Origin: Humulus lupulus
Lineage: Eukaryota; Streptophyta; Magnoliopsida; Rosales; Cannabaceae
NCBI RefSeq assembly: GCF_963169125.1
Contig: NC_084795.1
Location: 194,964,214-195,028,213, forward strand
DNA: 64,000 nucleotides
Reading direction: 5' to 3'
The notes under the pieces are model-generated. The model saw only the letters and a program-made list of their open reading frames with translations. It had not been told where the DNA came from and ran no database searches. Position 1 is the stretch's first letter. Each line of letters opens with the position of its first letter. A program made the position numbers and the translations under genes. Below, piece by piece: positions 1 to 10,706 of this stretch.

Positions 1-622
1 TTTGCAAAACACAAGATCCAAAATAATATTTACCCTTGTTTTATTTATACTATACATATAGAGTTTGCTTTCTCTTCTTTGTATTACTCGTATACCCAAA
101 GTGAGTTGTTTGTTTTATTGACTATTTAGATACAAATTGTGTATATTGATTATTATTATTATTAGGGATGTTTGTAGTATCTAAATTATCACATTTGTAG
201 AACTTAAGTACCAAAAATTTTTTTGCAACGACAAAATTACCTCCCGTCAGTAATTTGTTACACCCATTATCTTCTGTTGTTAACTCTGTCAATGTGGCAT
301 TAAGCTCACTCATGTGTCAATATATATAATGCCACATCATTTAAATAGGTCCACATATACATAAAAATAAATTCATTCAAATTTTTTTCTTTTTCTTTTT
401 AGAATAAGTTTATTTTTTAAAAAATAGATTAAAATTAAGTTAAAATTATTTCGAATAACACTAAATATATTTTTGATACAGATGAAATTGAGTTTTCCTT
501 TGTCACTGCCCACAAAACCTCTCCGTAGCTAGAACGACCAATAACAATCAACATCAAAGTTCAGTAATCCTTATATATATATATATATTTATGAACCAAA
601 ATAAAATATACAAACATATTGA
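1..622. other. AT-rich spacer, no gene recognised
   Basis: The stretch is AT-rich with a short ATT microsatellite near 149-163 and an AT dinucleotide run near 574-589. A 63-codon minus-strand open frame at 122-313 has no recognisable domain and low-complexity composition. I see no gene, RNA or clear element boundary here. Confidence 0.6.
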
Positions 623-1054
623 GTATATATATAGGACAATTTTTCTATAGAGCTTCACTTTAAGCCCTACCGGTGTGGCTTTCAGTGTTCTCCACCCATG
701 AATAGTTTTCAGTGCAATTTTTTTATGACCGTGTATATTATAGCTATTTAGAGCATCCTACAAATTTTCAAAAAATTCCAAATAGTTTACAGTATCGAAA
801 ACTAAGTTCAAACATGTTGTTGCACTGACTAATTTTTTTTATGCGAATGGAAAGCAACATGTTTGAACCTAGTTTTCGGTACTGTAAACTATTCAGAATT
901 TTCTAAAAATTTGGATGATGCTCTAAATAGCTACAATATAAACGGTCATAAAAAAAATTGCGCTGAAAACTATTCACGGGTCAAAAAACACTGAGACCCC
1001 CACCGGTAGGGCTTAAAGTGAAGCCCCTATAGAAGAATTGTCCTATATATATAC
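623..1054. mobile_element. Foldback MITE with arms of about 200 bp
   Basis: The outermost 19 bases (623-641) are the exact reverse complement of 1036-1054. Inside them the left arm (to about 830) and the right arm (from about 838) keep matching in inverted orientation with scattered mismatches, so almost the whole element is one long hairpin. The core terminus starts AGGACAATT and is flanked on both sides by TATATATA, which hides the exact target duplication. There is no coding capacity. It is a non-autonomous DNA transposon; the superfamily cannot be fixed because the target-site length is ambiguous (Mutator-like is one option). Confidence 0.85.
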
Positions 1055-1431
1055 TTTTATATATATGAGACACTCTTAATGATTACTACTCATGGATGAT
1101 TACTTTAATATAAATCATTGAATTAAGATCAATGATCCATATTTATAATTTTTTTACATTTAATATTTGCAAAAATAAATTTTGACTTTTGCAAACTTTT
1201 AGAAGAGCTACCTGATGACATGGTGGTCACATATTTATTAATTAAAGAATAAAAAAAATATTATTTAATATTCATTCTCCATTCCTATTTCATTCTTGAT
1301 TCATTCATTTTATCCATTCCATGAGAAAAAAAATCATTTTGAAAGTAATGTGACTATTATCTTTCCAACTAATGTTTATTGCCTAGTTAATCTAAAAAAT
1401 TCAAAATTGTTGGCGAAAATTCGCGTCAACA
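1055..1431 (+). repeat. Probable 3' part of the Tat-3 5' LTR
   Basis: The sequence ends at 1431 with GTTGGCGAAAATTCGCG followed by TCAACA. This matches the LTR ends of Tat-1 (14106-14129) and Tat-2 (48084-48106), which both end in a GTTGGCCAAA..TCAACA block, and a primer-site-like sequence follows directly. The 5' boundary of this LTR is not visible; the AT-rich part near 1060-1300 may be LTR or unrelated sequence. Confidence 0.5.
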
Positions 1432-1708
1432 GATTGGTGCTTTCATTGAGAGATAGATTAGGCTTACTTATATTTTTCACAAAACTTTCATCCCAATATC
1501 ACTATGGTGGGTAACACATTCAATGAGCGACAACGAGTCTGAGAGACGTGGAAAACAAGGAGATTTCTGATTGGTTGACCCTGCTGAAGAGGGCACCTCT
1601 GTACCTCATCGTCTTGGAAAACAACCCCAAAACCAAGGCGACAACCATGGTAATACTTGAAGCTCAGCTTCACTCCCCCACAATCTGAACCAAATATATC
1701 TCATTGCC
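1432..1708 (+). pseudogene. gag: Tat-3 primer site and gag N-terminus, left of the Athila insertion
   Basis: The LTR end is followed by GATTGGTGCTTTCATTGAGA, closely similar to the post-LTR sequence of Tat-1 at 3143-3163. A short degenerate gag start with stops follows. The frame is cut at 1708 by the Athila-like element; the other side resumes at 24273 after a duplicated TTGCC. I infer that this is the 5' end of the old outer Tat element. Confidence 0.65.
1704..1708. repeat. Target-site duplication of the Athila-like element (left copy)
   Basis: TTGCC sits directly left of the LTR start and recurs directly right of the LTR end at 24268-24272. This fixes the limits of the 22.6-kb composite as one insertion into Tat-3. 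Confidence 0.93.
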
Positions 1709-2519
1709 TGATTAGTGCTTAAAAATGACATTTTACTAAGCTTACAGTTTAAATTAAATTAAGTTTTAATTAATATTTCCTTAAATTTATTTTGATATAT
1801 TTCTTTAATGGAAAATATTAATTTTAATTTAATTTATGTTGCATTTTGACATTAATAAAAGCAAAAGAGAAAAGAGAAAAAAAATGAAAAGAATTAATCA
1901 AGGATGGCATTTTTTGAAAGAGTAATTTATGTTTTCTTTTATCCTTAGTAGCCAGCCCAATCCAAAGGAGAAGCCCATCACCAGGCTGACCCAACCCTAG
2001 CTCCCTTCATGCCCAGCCTCCTTCAATTTAGCTGAAGCTCACGTGACCCTCCTACAGCCCAAATGACAGCTTCTAGCGGGCCAAAGGCAGCTCCCACCCC
2101 AGCAGCTCAACCTGCCTAGCAACGTGACCCTCCAACCCGGGCCCAACGCATCTGAATACCCAGCACCCCAAACGAGGCCCAGCTCTCCCACGGCCCAACC
2201 TGCCATTTTCCTTCAGCAGCCTACCTACGTGGCATGTTTTCATTAGCTGGAAATTGGTCAAAACCCACTTCTGCCACCAGCCACCTTCAACCCATATTTT
2301 GTGGGTATTGCGCCTTGCAAAATTGTCATTTTGAGCTTTAATGCTCATCTTTTTCGGTGTTTTTTAGAAAAAGGGCATTTTGACCATACACCAAAATAGC
2401 TAGGTTAATATTAATAATAAGATTTGATTTTTCAAAATCATATTTTATTATTAATATTTCAGATTTATTTTGTAAACCCCATTTTGTTGTATAATTTCTT
2501 TGTAGTCATTTTTTCCCTC

Positions 2520-2527
2520 TATAAATA
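2520..2527 (+). promoter_or_regulatory. TATA box of the Athila 5' LTR
   Basis: TATAAATA lies in the LTR and is kept in the 3' LTR at 23590-23597. The Tat-1 insertion begins only 8 bases downstream, so the likely transcription start of this LTR is separated from its promoter. Confidence 0.7.
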
Positions 2528-2529
2528 TG

Positions 2530-2534
2530 GACTC
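2530..2534. repeat. Target-site duplication of Tat-1 (left copy)
   Basis: GACTC precedes the Tat-1 LTR start and is repeated at 14130-14134 directly after the Tat-1 LTR end. The uninterrupted Athila 3' LTR reads GTGACTCCTTCTTC at the matching place, which confirms the insertion point. Confidence 0.95.
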
Positions 2535-3142
2535 TGTTTACCCAAAAAATGGCTGCTGATGATGTAGCAAGGATTCGTGGTAGACACGTGGCAGAAGTGT
2601 TGTTAGACTATCGACCAGAGGCATATCACTTCGTCAAGGCTTAACTTTTAGATACGCCCAGGCTGGTCGTATAATTTGATTTATTTACTTCTAAGATTGT
2701 AATCCTATAATATTTGCATTTGAATATTTCCTCATTATTACCTTGATACGCAGTTATTAAGGAATGATATGGGCCATTGGCCCGTGTAACCCTCCTTGAG
2801 CCTATAAATATGAAAGAAATAGCTCAAGGAAGGGACTTTTGATCGCTGAATCTTTTGGCTAAGACAGAAAGAGAGAAAGAGAGCTATAGTGCAATTATCC
2901 ATCGTTTCATTGTATTTCTTCCAAGGTTTGTGAAACTCAAGAACCCTAGTTCTTTGATCACGATTTTGAGATTCCATATTAATAATAGCACTAAGTGGAC
3001 GTAGGTCATTACCATTCTTTGGGGTCGAACCACTATAAATCCTTGGTCTTTTCTTCTTTTCCATTAGATTAAATTCTTAATTGTCGTTTTATCTTTTGTT
3101 GTACATTTGACTCCGTGTCGTTGGCCAAATCGCGGGTCAATA
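2535..3142 (+). repeat. Tat-1 5' LTR
   Basis: It begins TGTTTACCCAAAAAATGGC and ends GGGTCAATA, where the last bases should read CAACA as in the 3' LTR. It pairs with 13517-14129 along its whole length. It contains a TATA box at 2803-2810 (TATAAATA) after CCTCCTTGAGCC, and a GA-rich run near 2868-2883. Confidence 0.93.
2803..2810 (+). promoter_or_regulatory. TATA box of the Tat-1 5' LTR
   Basis: TATAAATA is conserved in the 3' LTR at 13792-13799 and in the Tat-2 LTR at 47813-47820, where it is also preceded by GCC. It is the probable core promoter for the sense genomic RNA. Confidence 0.7.
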
Positions 3143-3163
3143 TTCTGGTGTTTTCATTGAGAG
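3143..3163 (+). promoter_or_regulatory. Tat-1 primer-binding site region
   Basis: TTCTGGTGTTTTCATTGAGA lies directly after the LTR and matches the Tat-3 sequence at 1432-1452 with few changes. Position and conservation support a tRNA primer site; I did not identify the tRNA. Confidence 0.6.
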
Positions 3164-3190
3164 TTTGACGAAAAACTGTGAGAAAATCTA

Positions 3191-5299
3191 ATGGCGAAAA
3201 CATCCAAGAAGACTGGACAGGCTGCTGACGCTGCACCATCCCAACCTCTTCCCCCAAATGTAGCTGAGAATGAACCACATTTGGAGTTTGATGAGGAGGA
3301 GTTAGATTCTGAAACACTGAGGGCAACGCTAGGGGTGTTGCAGGATGAGTTGGCTAATCTGAGGGCCAATCAGGAGAATGTTGTGGAGACAATGGCGATG
3401 CAGCAAAGAGATATAGAATGCCAGCGCTAGGAATTGAGTGAGCGGTAGGCGGAAATGGATCGTCGGAAGAGGGATGCCATGACAGCCCCTGAAGCAACCA
3501 TCCAACTGGCTAGGAGTCAGGCTCTGCCAGCTTCCCAGCTAGATCAGCCGCCGAATGTGCCACCTCAAAGAGGTCCCAATCCTAGCCCTCCGCTCCAGCC
3601 GGCAAACCCTCAAAGGCCGGAGCAGCCGCTTGTGGCTCAGGATGATGTCCCACCTAGGGATCCTGAGCAGCAGCCACCATCTTAGGCTGGTCAAGGCAAT
3701 CCCCAGCGCCTCGAGGCAGAATAGAGCTGGGCAACCGCTCCGTAGCCCTAGACGCCCAAGGGATGAAGAACCGAATCTACTGAGCAGGGGCAGTGCCCTT
3801 CTAACAACAAAAGCCGCACCGAGTTAGGCTCTACGGTCAGGGGCCCCCCACAGCATAACAATGCACGGGGACCCAATGACCAGCACAGGCCTCCCCCTAA
3901 CACTTGAGAAATGCCAGCCCGAGGAGGAAATAGTGTGAACAGCCGGTCACGTCGTAGTCAGCCACAATTCAAAGATGGGCATGACTAAAATGAAGCCAAT
4001 TCCGATAGAAGAAATGCTAGTCAGAAAATCGAGGAAAAAGGTGGAGGCAGAAGCCCCCCATCAAGGGATAATAGGTCAGCTAGCCAGAATGCTGGGGGGC
4101 AACCCAGGCAGCAGAACGTCTTTAGTCGGCTAGGAGCTACTGAGCAGAGATGTAGAGATGATGATTTAAGGGATGTACTTAATGACTGCTGTGAGAGGAA
4201 GGACGAGTACGCTCCCTCGGCACCGGTGGCCCCAACAGTCCCAGAAGCGGTTCAAGCTCAGATCCAGGTTGTATAATAACTGGTCGGGGGATGAACGTCC
4301 CATATTGAGTATGATAGGAGGAGGGGCACCCCCTTTGTACAGAGGATTGCTGCGGCTGAAACCCCCAGTAAGTTCATGATGCCAACATTGCCAAACTTTG
4401 ACGAGTACGGAGACCCGGTATCTCATGTTAATAAGTTTGAGATACAAATGGATATACAAAAAGTGTTGGAAGATGCCCGCTGCCGGATCTTCCCTGCGAC
4501 ACTATTTGACACCGCCCAGGAGTGGTTCTTCAAGTTCCCTCCTGCTAGTATAGTATCTTGGGAAATGTTCGTGAAGGAATTTTACGGAAAATTCTACGCT
4601 GGTCACATACACCCCACAGAGGCCAACCAGTTGGTCGAGATACGCCAGAAGGAGGGAGTGCCCTTAAAAGAATATGTCCAACACTTCATGCGAGCAGTAG
4701 CTATAGCCAAGACAATGGGTGATGAAGGTAAGATGATGGCTCTAACTGCTGGGGTTAGGCGCCATTCACCCCTCTGGAGTAGCCTCAGAAAGAATGGGGT
4801 ATGAAGTACCTAGGAGTTTTTAAATCAGGCTGATCGATATATCAAGCTCAAGGACACGATTGCCAATGAAGGAAAATCGCCAACAAAAGACAAGGGGCCC
4901 AAGGAAGAACCCACCAAAGCCGCCAACGGGTCGGAAAAACCCAATGGCAACGGCAAAGGCAACGGGAATGGAAATGGTAGGAATGGTGGAAAATGGGCGA
5001 ACAATGAACCCTCAGCTTCTGAGAGTAAACACCCCAAAGGAAGTCGATACAAGCCAAGATTCACCAACTACTCGTCCCTTGTCGAAAGCTGAGCTGAAGT
5101 CTACCAGGCGAACAGCTCCAGCGTGCCTTACAAACGACCCGCAGCTGTAAGGAAAGATATCTCCAAGAGAGATACGACAAAGTTCTTTCATTTTCACAAC
5201 GACTACTGGCACGACACCAATGAATGTAACCAGTTGAAAGAAGAGATTGAGTTCCTGATCAGGCAGGGACATTTAAGAAGATATGTGCGAGCCGCATGA
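3191..5299 (+). pseudogene. gag: Tat-1 gag, broken by stops and frameshifts
   Basis: Translation starts at ATG 3191 (MAKTSKKTGQ), about 28 bases after the primer site. The first 79 codons contain an acidic, coiled-coil-like stretch. Stops at about 3428 and 3683 and a frame change break the proline- and arginine-rich middle part. The retrotransposon gag core is best kept at 4376-4804, with the motif AQEWFFKFPPASIVSWEMF. Downstream is a Gly/Asn/Lys-rich linker and a Tat-type knuckle near 5180-5290, FFHFHNDYWHDTNEC, in which the first Cys is lost, followed by LKEEIEFLIRQGHLRRYV. The protein would form the particle and bind RNA. Confidence 0.85.
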
Positions 5300-5475
5300 G
5301 GGTCTTAGTGAGAGGCTCAAGGTGGCAACGAGCAGGTGTCTGCATGCCAATGCTCGCCACCTCTACAGCCAGCTCTTGTGGCAGGAAGTTTACTCACCAT
5401 CTACGCCACGACTAGGACATCAAGATGATGAGTGTGGAGGATCGAGCACCAAAAAAGGCTTAAACAGAGGAGGAA

Positions 5476-6048
5476 TTGATAACCTTCTCTGAAGACGATG
5501 CCCAGTACGTTCGATTCCCACACTCTGATCCGCTGGTCATAGACGTACAAATTGCCAACATGATGGTGAAGAGGGTGTTGGTCGACACAGGAAATTCGGT
5601 CAACATCCTGTACAAGTCTTCCCTGGAAAGAATGAAGCTGTCCATCAAAGACCTAGAGCCATGCAGCCAAACCATTTATTGTTTTTTCAGTGAAGGGCTC
5701 GCCCCAACAGGGTTGATTAGGCTTCTAGTTACAGTACGTACTGCACCTGCTATTAGGACATTACTCACTACATTCATAGTAGTTGATTGTCCTTCAACAT
5801 ACAATGCTGTAATTGGGATACCAATTCTAGTCGACCTACGGGCCGTCACTTCAATATGGCACTTTGCCATGAAATTCCCGACAGACGTAGGGGTAGGATG
5901 CGTATTGGGAAATCAACGGGAAGCAAGGGAGTGCTACAATGCCTCGATCACCAAGGCAAAGAAGGGTGTATCGAGAGATGTTCCCGAAAAAGAGTTGCAA
6001 GTGGCAATTGATGCTGAGGCCCACTCAGGTGATAATGTCACCAAATAG
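5476..6048 (+). CDS. pol: Tat-1 aspartic protease segment
   Basis: An open frame of 190 codons carries VLVDTGNSVNIL, with the catalytic Asp at residue 37 in a DTG triad, and the second conserved block YNAVIGIPIL near residue 112. The domain would cleave the Gag-Pol polyprotein. The upstream link to gag (5300-5475) has stops in all frames, and a TAG follows at 6046, so this is an isolated intact domain inside a broken gene. Tat-2 has the same domain at 35885-36250. Confidence 0.82.
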   Translation: MITFSEDDAQYVRFPHSDPLVIDVQIANMMVKRVLVDTGNSVNILYKSSLERMKLSIKDLEPCSQTIYCFFSEGLAPTGLIRLLVTVRTAPAIRTLLTTFIVVDCPSTYNAVIGIPILVDLRAVTSIWHFAMKFPTDVGVGCVLGNQREARECYNASITKAKKGVSRDVPEKELQVAIDAEAHSGDNVTK

Positions 6049-6051
6049 GGA

Positions 6052-7287
6052 ATTGTCCAAAGGGAGGATAGAGACTTGGATCCTCGCTTTGGGGATTTTA
6101 AGGAAGAAATAGGACCCATCGAGGACCTTGAAGAGATCCAACTCGATGAAGAAAATCCGACCAAGGTTGTGAAAGTCGGTAAAAACTTAGAGATAACAAC
6201 AAAATAAGCACTGGTGGAGTTTTTAAGGAGGAACTAGGAAGTCTTTCCCTGGTCACACAAAGACATGGTCGGAATAGACCCTGGAGTCATCACCCATGTC
6301 CTAAACATCTACAGGAGTTTTCCACCGGTGCAACAAAAAAGAAGGCCGCTCGACAAAGATAGATCAAAAGCCTTAAAAGAAGAAGTCGAAAAGCTGAAGG
6401 AGAATGGGTTCATCAGGGTGGCGTTTTATCCATCGTGAATCTCTAATCCTGTGCTAGTTCCCAAGCCGAATGGCAAATGGCAAACATGGGTGGTTTTCAC
6501 AGACCTCAATAAAGCCTGCCCTAAGGATTGTTTCCCACTCCCTAGGATCGACCAACTGGTCGATGCCACTGCAGGGTATGAGATTCTCTCTTTTATGGAT
6601 GCATACTCCAGATATAATCAGATTAGTATCCACCCCCCTGATGAGGATCACAATAGCTTTTGGACTGATACAGGGCTTTACTGTTACAAAGTAATGCCCA
6701 TTTGTTTGAAAAACGCTGGTGCGACTTACCAGCGATTAGTCAACCACATGTTCAAAGAGCTAATTAGGACAAACATGGAGGTCTATGTCGACGATATGCT
6801 GGTAAAGTCAAAGAAGGCAGAAGGGCATATAGAGGATTTGCAGGAGTGCTTCAACGTCTTGAAAAAATATCAGATGAAGCTTAATCCCTTTAAATGCTCC
6901 TTCGAAGTAGGATCAGGGAAGTTCTTGGCATTTATAGTTAACTCGAGAGGAATTGAAGCCAATCTCGAGAAAATCAGAGCCCTGATCGATATGAAATCAC
7001 CAGCAAAGATTAAGGATGTTCAAAGTTTAACTAGAAGAATTGCCGCTCTTAGTAGATTTATTTCAAAATCAACAGACAAGTACGTCCCATTTTTTAATCT
7101 ACTTAGAGGCAACAAGAAATTTGAATGGACGGAGGAGTGCAAGCAGGTTTTCCAAGAATTGAAGACTCACATGGTGCAACCACCCATCCTGTCAAAGTCA
7201 GTCGATAAGGAAACTTTGTTCATCTACCTGGCGATCACGGAATATGCTGCTAGTGTCGTTTTAGTAAGGGAGGAAGAAGGCGTGTAG
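6052..7287 (+). pseudogene. pol: Tat-1 reverse transcriptase
   Basis: The N-terminal part (6052-6450) reads as RT linker but has three stops. From 6451 to 7287 there are 278 open codons with NGKWQTWVVFTDLNKACP, FMDAYSRYNQI (first catalytic Asp kept, residue 50), and YVDDMLVKS (catalytic YVDD at residues 112-115), followed by the thumb and connection regions up to SRFISKSTDK. The enzyme would copy genomic RNA to cDNA in the particle. The catalytic core looks intact; only the surrounding reading frame is destroyed. Confidence 0.88.
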
Positions 7288-7593
7288 AAGGTTGTTCACC
7301 ATGTAAGCAAAAGGCTAATTGGAGCAGAACAGCGGTACCCGCCCATTGAGAAGCTAGCCTATTGCTTAATTTTTGCCTCAAGGAAAGTACGTCCTTACTT
7401 TCAAGCACACCCAATCACCATTTTGACCGACCAGCCTCTAGGGCAAGTTCTGCAAAAACCCGAGGCTGCGGGTAGACTGTTAAAATGGGCAGTCGAACTT
7501 GGGCAGTTTGATATCTCTTACTTGCCGCAAGCAGTGATAAAAGGGCGTCGAACTTACAGATGGCGAGCAGAAAGAAGAGCCGGAAAAGCCTGA
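7288..7593 (+). pseudogene. pol: Tat-1 first RNase H domain
   Basis: After the TAG at 7285 the same frame continues with VVHHVSKRLIGAEQRYPPIE, ASRKVRPYFQAHPITIL, TDQPLGQVLQKPEAAGRLLK and WAVELGQFDISY. This is the retroviral-type RNase H and connection region seen in Ty3/gypsy pol. It ends at a TGA near 7591 after a frame change. Confidence 0.78.
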
Positions 7594-7599
7594 GTCGCA

Positions 7600-8180
7600 A
7601 AACCAATCTCCCTCATAGAAGTTATTTACAGACAACTCTTCCAATGAGCATCATGCAGGGGCAGGGGTGATCCTGATTACGCCTGAAGGGCATCATTTTC
7701 ATTGAGCAATCAGGTTTGACTTCACTACTTCCAATAATGAGGCTGAGTATGAAGCATTGCTCGCTGGGTTATGATTAGCCAAGGATATGAATAAAAAGGT
7801 CCTCAACATCTACAGTGATTCGCAGTTGGTGGTGAATCAAGTCATGGGAGGCAGTTGGTGGTGAATCAAGTCATGGGAGAGTACCAGGTATGAGGTTTAA
7901 AGATTGTTGCCTATTTAAACAAAACAAAAGATCTATTGGCTCAGTTTGACAAATACACCCTCCAGCAAGTACCTCGCGATCAGAATTCCAATGCTGATGC
8001 TTTGGCCAAATTAGCAAGCGCGAAGGATGCTGATACTCTGAATATAGTACTAGTAAAGCGGCTATATGTGCCAAGCATCTAAGCAGAGGAGACCACTTTG
8101 GTGATACAGATGGCAGATACGTGAACGACACCATACGTAGAGTATCTAACACAAGGCGTGTTGCCGACGGACAGAAACAA
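7600..8180 (+). pseudogene. pol: Tat-1 second (archaeal-type) RNase H domain
   Basis: The degenerate frame shows SSNEHHAGAGVILITPEGHH, SNNEAEYEALLAGL, YSDSQLVVNQVMGEYQ and QNSNADALAKLASAKDAD, the blocks of the extra RNase H that marks Tat/Ogre elements. The first motif reads FTDNSS instead of FVDGSS as in Tat-2. A 29-bp tandem duplication at 7822-7879 and several stops break it. Confidence 0.82.
7822..7879. repeat. 29-bp exact tandem duplication in RNase H
   Basis: Bases 7822-7850 are repeated exactly at 7851-7879 (unit starts GCAGTTGGTGGTGAATCAAG). The length is not a multiple of three, so it shifts the frame after the NQVMG motif. Tat-2 and Tat-3 carry a single copy at the matching place. 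Confidence 0.97.
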
Positions 8181-8189
8181 AGCAAGGAC

Positions 8190-9332
8190 CCTTCAGCGAT
8201 AGGCTGCTAGGTATGTCCTGGTAGATGGAGTTTGGTACCAGAGGGGATACTCAATGCCACTCCTCAGATGTGTTTCAAAAGAGAAAGCCAAAGAATTGAT
8301 GAAAGAGGTACGCGAAGGCTTTTGTGGGGACCACGCTGAGGGGCAAAGCTTGTCAAAAAAGATCCTGAGGCAAGGATACTTCTGGCCCATGATGAATGAA
8401 GACTCGATGGAGTTTGTACAGAGGTGAGACAAGTGCCAGAGGTTCTCCAAAATCCCACGAGCAGTCCCTAATGAGCTTCAACAGATGCAAAGTCCGTGGT
8501 CGTTTGTAGTTTGGGGCCCACAGGAAAGGGCGGCGTCAAGTATGTTGTGGTTGCTGTCGATTACTTCACTAAATGGGCCGGGGCCGAGCCGCTCGTAACC
8601 ATAACGACCAAGAAGGTGCTGGATTTCGTGATAAAAAACATCGTTTGTTGCTATGGATTGCCAAGGAAAATCATCTCAGATAATGGCACCTAGTTTGATA
8701 GTGATTTATTCACGGACATTTGCGAACGGCATGGTATTATCAAGAGCTTTTCTTCATTCGATCATCCCCAAGAAAATGGACAAGTCGAAGCATTCAAAAA
8801 AACGCTAAAGGATACTCTGAAGAAAAGACTGGAAGAAGCTAAGAGGCATGGCCAGAGCAATTGCCTGAAGTCCTTAGGTCGTCCAGAACTTCCCCTAAAT
8901 AGCAACAGGCCATACTCCATTCTCTTTAGCTTATGGATATGAGGCTATGTTGCCTGTTGAGTTAGATCCTCCTTCGCCTCGAAGAATAACGTACGATCAA
9001 GGTTCGAACAACCAGCTATTGATGGAATCCCTGGACTTGATCGATGAGAAACATGAGAAAGCCCAACTCTAAGTAGCTGCGTACCAGCAAAAAGTCGCCC
9101 GGTATTTCAACTCTAAAGTACGCGAGAGAAAATTCAGCGTTGGAGATTTAGTACTTCGAAGAGTTCTCCTCAACACCCGCGACCAAGCTGCTGGAGTTCT
9201 CAGACCTAATTGGGAAGGGTCTTACCAGATTGAAGAAGTCCTCCATCCAGGCACCTACAAACCTGCTCGCTTAAACGGAGATCTCATTCCTCGCTATTGG
9301 AATGGAGAACACATGCGCAAGTACTATCAATG
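8190..9332 (+). pseudogene. pol: Tat-1 integrase
   Basis: The sequence covers the zinc-binding N-terminus (EGFCGDHA .. DKCQRFSK with a stop in place of the preceding Cys), the catalytic core (VVAVDYFTKW, IISDNGT with a TAG after it, and ENGQVEAFKKTLKDTLKKRL for the third acid) and the C-terminal domain (FSVGDLVLRRVL, GVLRPNWEGSYQI, YWNGEHMRKYYQ). The stop is TGA at 9330. The protein would insert cDNA into host DNA. At least three nonsense codons and two frameshifts make it inactive. Confidence 0.85.
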
Positions 9333-10013
9333 AACAATTCTTCTTAATGGATTGGCTTGTATTAATTTTACTTTTTACAAGTTATGAAAAATGGTTGGTC
9401 ATTTTGTGTGACTAATCGCTTATAAGTGTAAGAACTTATTGATCACTCGCACATACATGTTTTGTCCATTTATTACGAGAAATATAAGGGACTGTGCGCA
9501 GCCAGTCATTCTTGCCATTTATTGTATTTTATACAAGTATTTTCTCATTACGTGTGTTGTTTTGCTGTATTATAATTTTAATTGTTTTGCTCCGAGCAGT
9601 AATGTTCGAACAGGTTTTGGTCAAGGAAATTGACCAAGGACCTAGAGCTCCTCGATCACTTGGGGGGCATATAAGGTATCTAGTACACAAAGCATATCAA
9701 GAGGTATGTAAACACATGAGAAAAATAAGTGAAATCATTCTAGGGTACTTAGAGTATTTTTCAATATTTTGTATTTTGTTAAATCAAGCCAAAGTACTAT
9801 GCTAAGTTCGGTCGTGCGAACAGATGTTATAATTAAAGGTAAATATTATAATATCAAAAGGAAACTCTTTACACCGTGAGCAGTCTGCTCAGATGTAATT
9901 GTTTGTTAAAAGAAAAAAGTAGCTGCCCACTCAGCAATAAAAATAATATTGTCTTTACATCACGACCTGTAGGCCGTGTACTTAAAAGATTAAAGAGAAA
10001 GAAAAATAGCAGA
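9333..10013 (+). other. Tat-1 gap between pol and antisense gene, with an internal polypurine-like tract
   Basis: No convincing gene is seen. At 9657-9670 the sequence CACTTGGGGGGCAT closely resembles the true 3' polypurine tract of the same element (13504-13516) and recurs in Tat-2 at 40154-40168 at a similar distance after pol. The remainder is AT-rich. Confidence 0.6.
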
Positions 10014-10634
10014 CTACAAGGCTGGAGGATATTGAGGGGTGCCCTGGTCAACGACAGTTGTAGCTTCATTGTTCGCCCCATCCACGCTAGTGGCTAAGGA
10101 GATTTCGGGCGAGGCAGGTACCCTTGCTCTCTCTTCTTCCGCCAAATGAGCAACGCAGTGGGCTATCTCGGCATGCCTTGTGCGCTCAGGAAGATATGTG
10201 AAATTAGCCTCTTGGTTGTGTTTCCAGAAGTCATAGAAACACTTAACCGTGGCATTCTTGTACCTTACCAAATTGCTGGCGTTAGCTTTTTCAAGCTTCT
10301 CGATTCGATCCTCCAATGTTGTAGTCTCTTGTCTGCTCGCAATCAAGTCATCCTCAAGCTTTTTCGCCTCGCGGTAGTTGACGTGGTTAGACTCCTTCAA
10401 CTGGTCTTTCTGCTCGACGGCCTTGTCCAACGCAGTCTGCTTCTCCCTTAACTCCTCAGCCAGCTTGTTCTTCTCCTCGAGCAGCGCTGCATTTGTCTTC
10501 TGGGCTTCCTCAAGTTGTTCAGCGTATTTCGCTTCGGCAGCCTTGAGTTCTTCAGCGTGCCGTTGCTCGGATGTCCTAGACTGCTCGATGATAGCACCTG
10601 AGCGGAGCCGGCCTGTAGTAACAGTCTGCATTGC

Positions 10635-10706
10635 CTGCGATCAGGGCGAAAGTTAAACTGACTGTAATGTATAAAAGGGCTATCTCCACAGGAAAAAATG
10701 ACTTAC
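10635..10706 (-). other. Intron 4 of the Tat-1 antisense gene (72 bp)
   Basis: The minus-strand donor is AGT|GTAAGT and the acceptor CGCAG|GCAATG. Splicing is phase 0 and joins NELAS to AMQTV. Tat-2 has a 77-bp intron at the same place (41178-41254). Confidence 0.78.

Larger units (their letters stand above)
1709..2534 (+). repeat. Athila 5' LTR, first part
   Basis: It starts TGATTAGTGCTTAAAAATG and aligns along its length with 22774-23604 in the 3' LTR. It is interrupted after GACTC by Tat-1; the remainder of this LTR is 14135-14962. The joined LTR is about 1654 bp, against 1494 bp for the 3' LTR, which lacks about 160 bp. Confidence 0.92.

Noticed and set aside
122..313. 63-codon minus-strand ORF
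   Set aside because: Short, Asn-rich at the end, in AT-rich sequence with no homologue I recognise.
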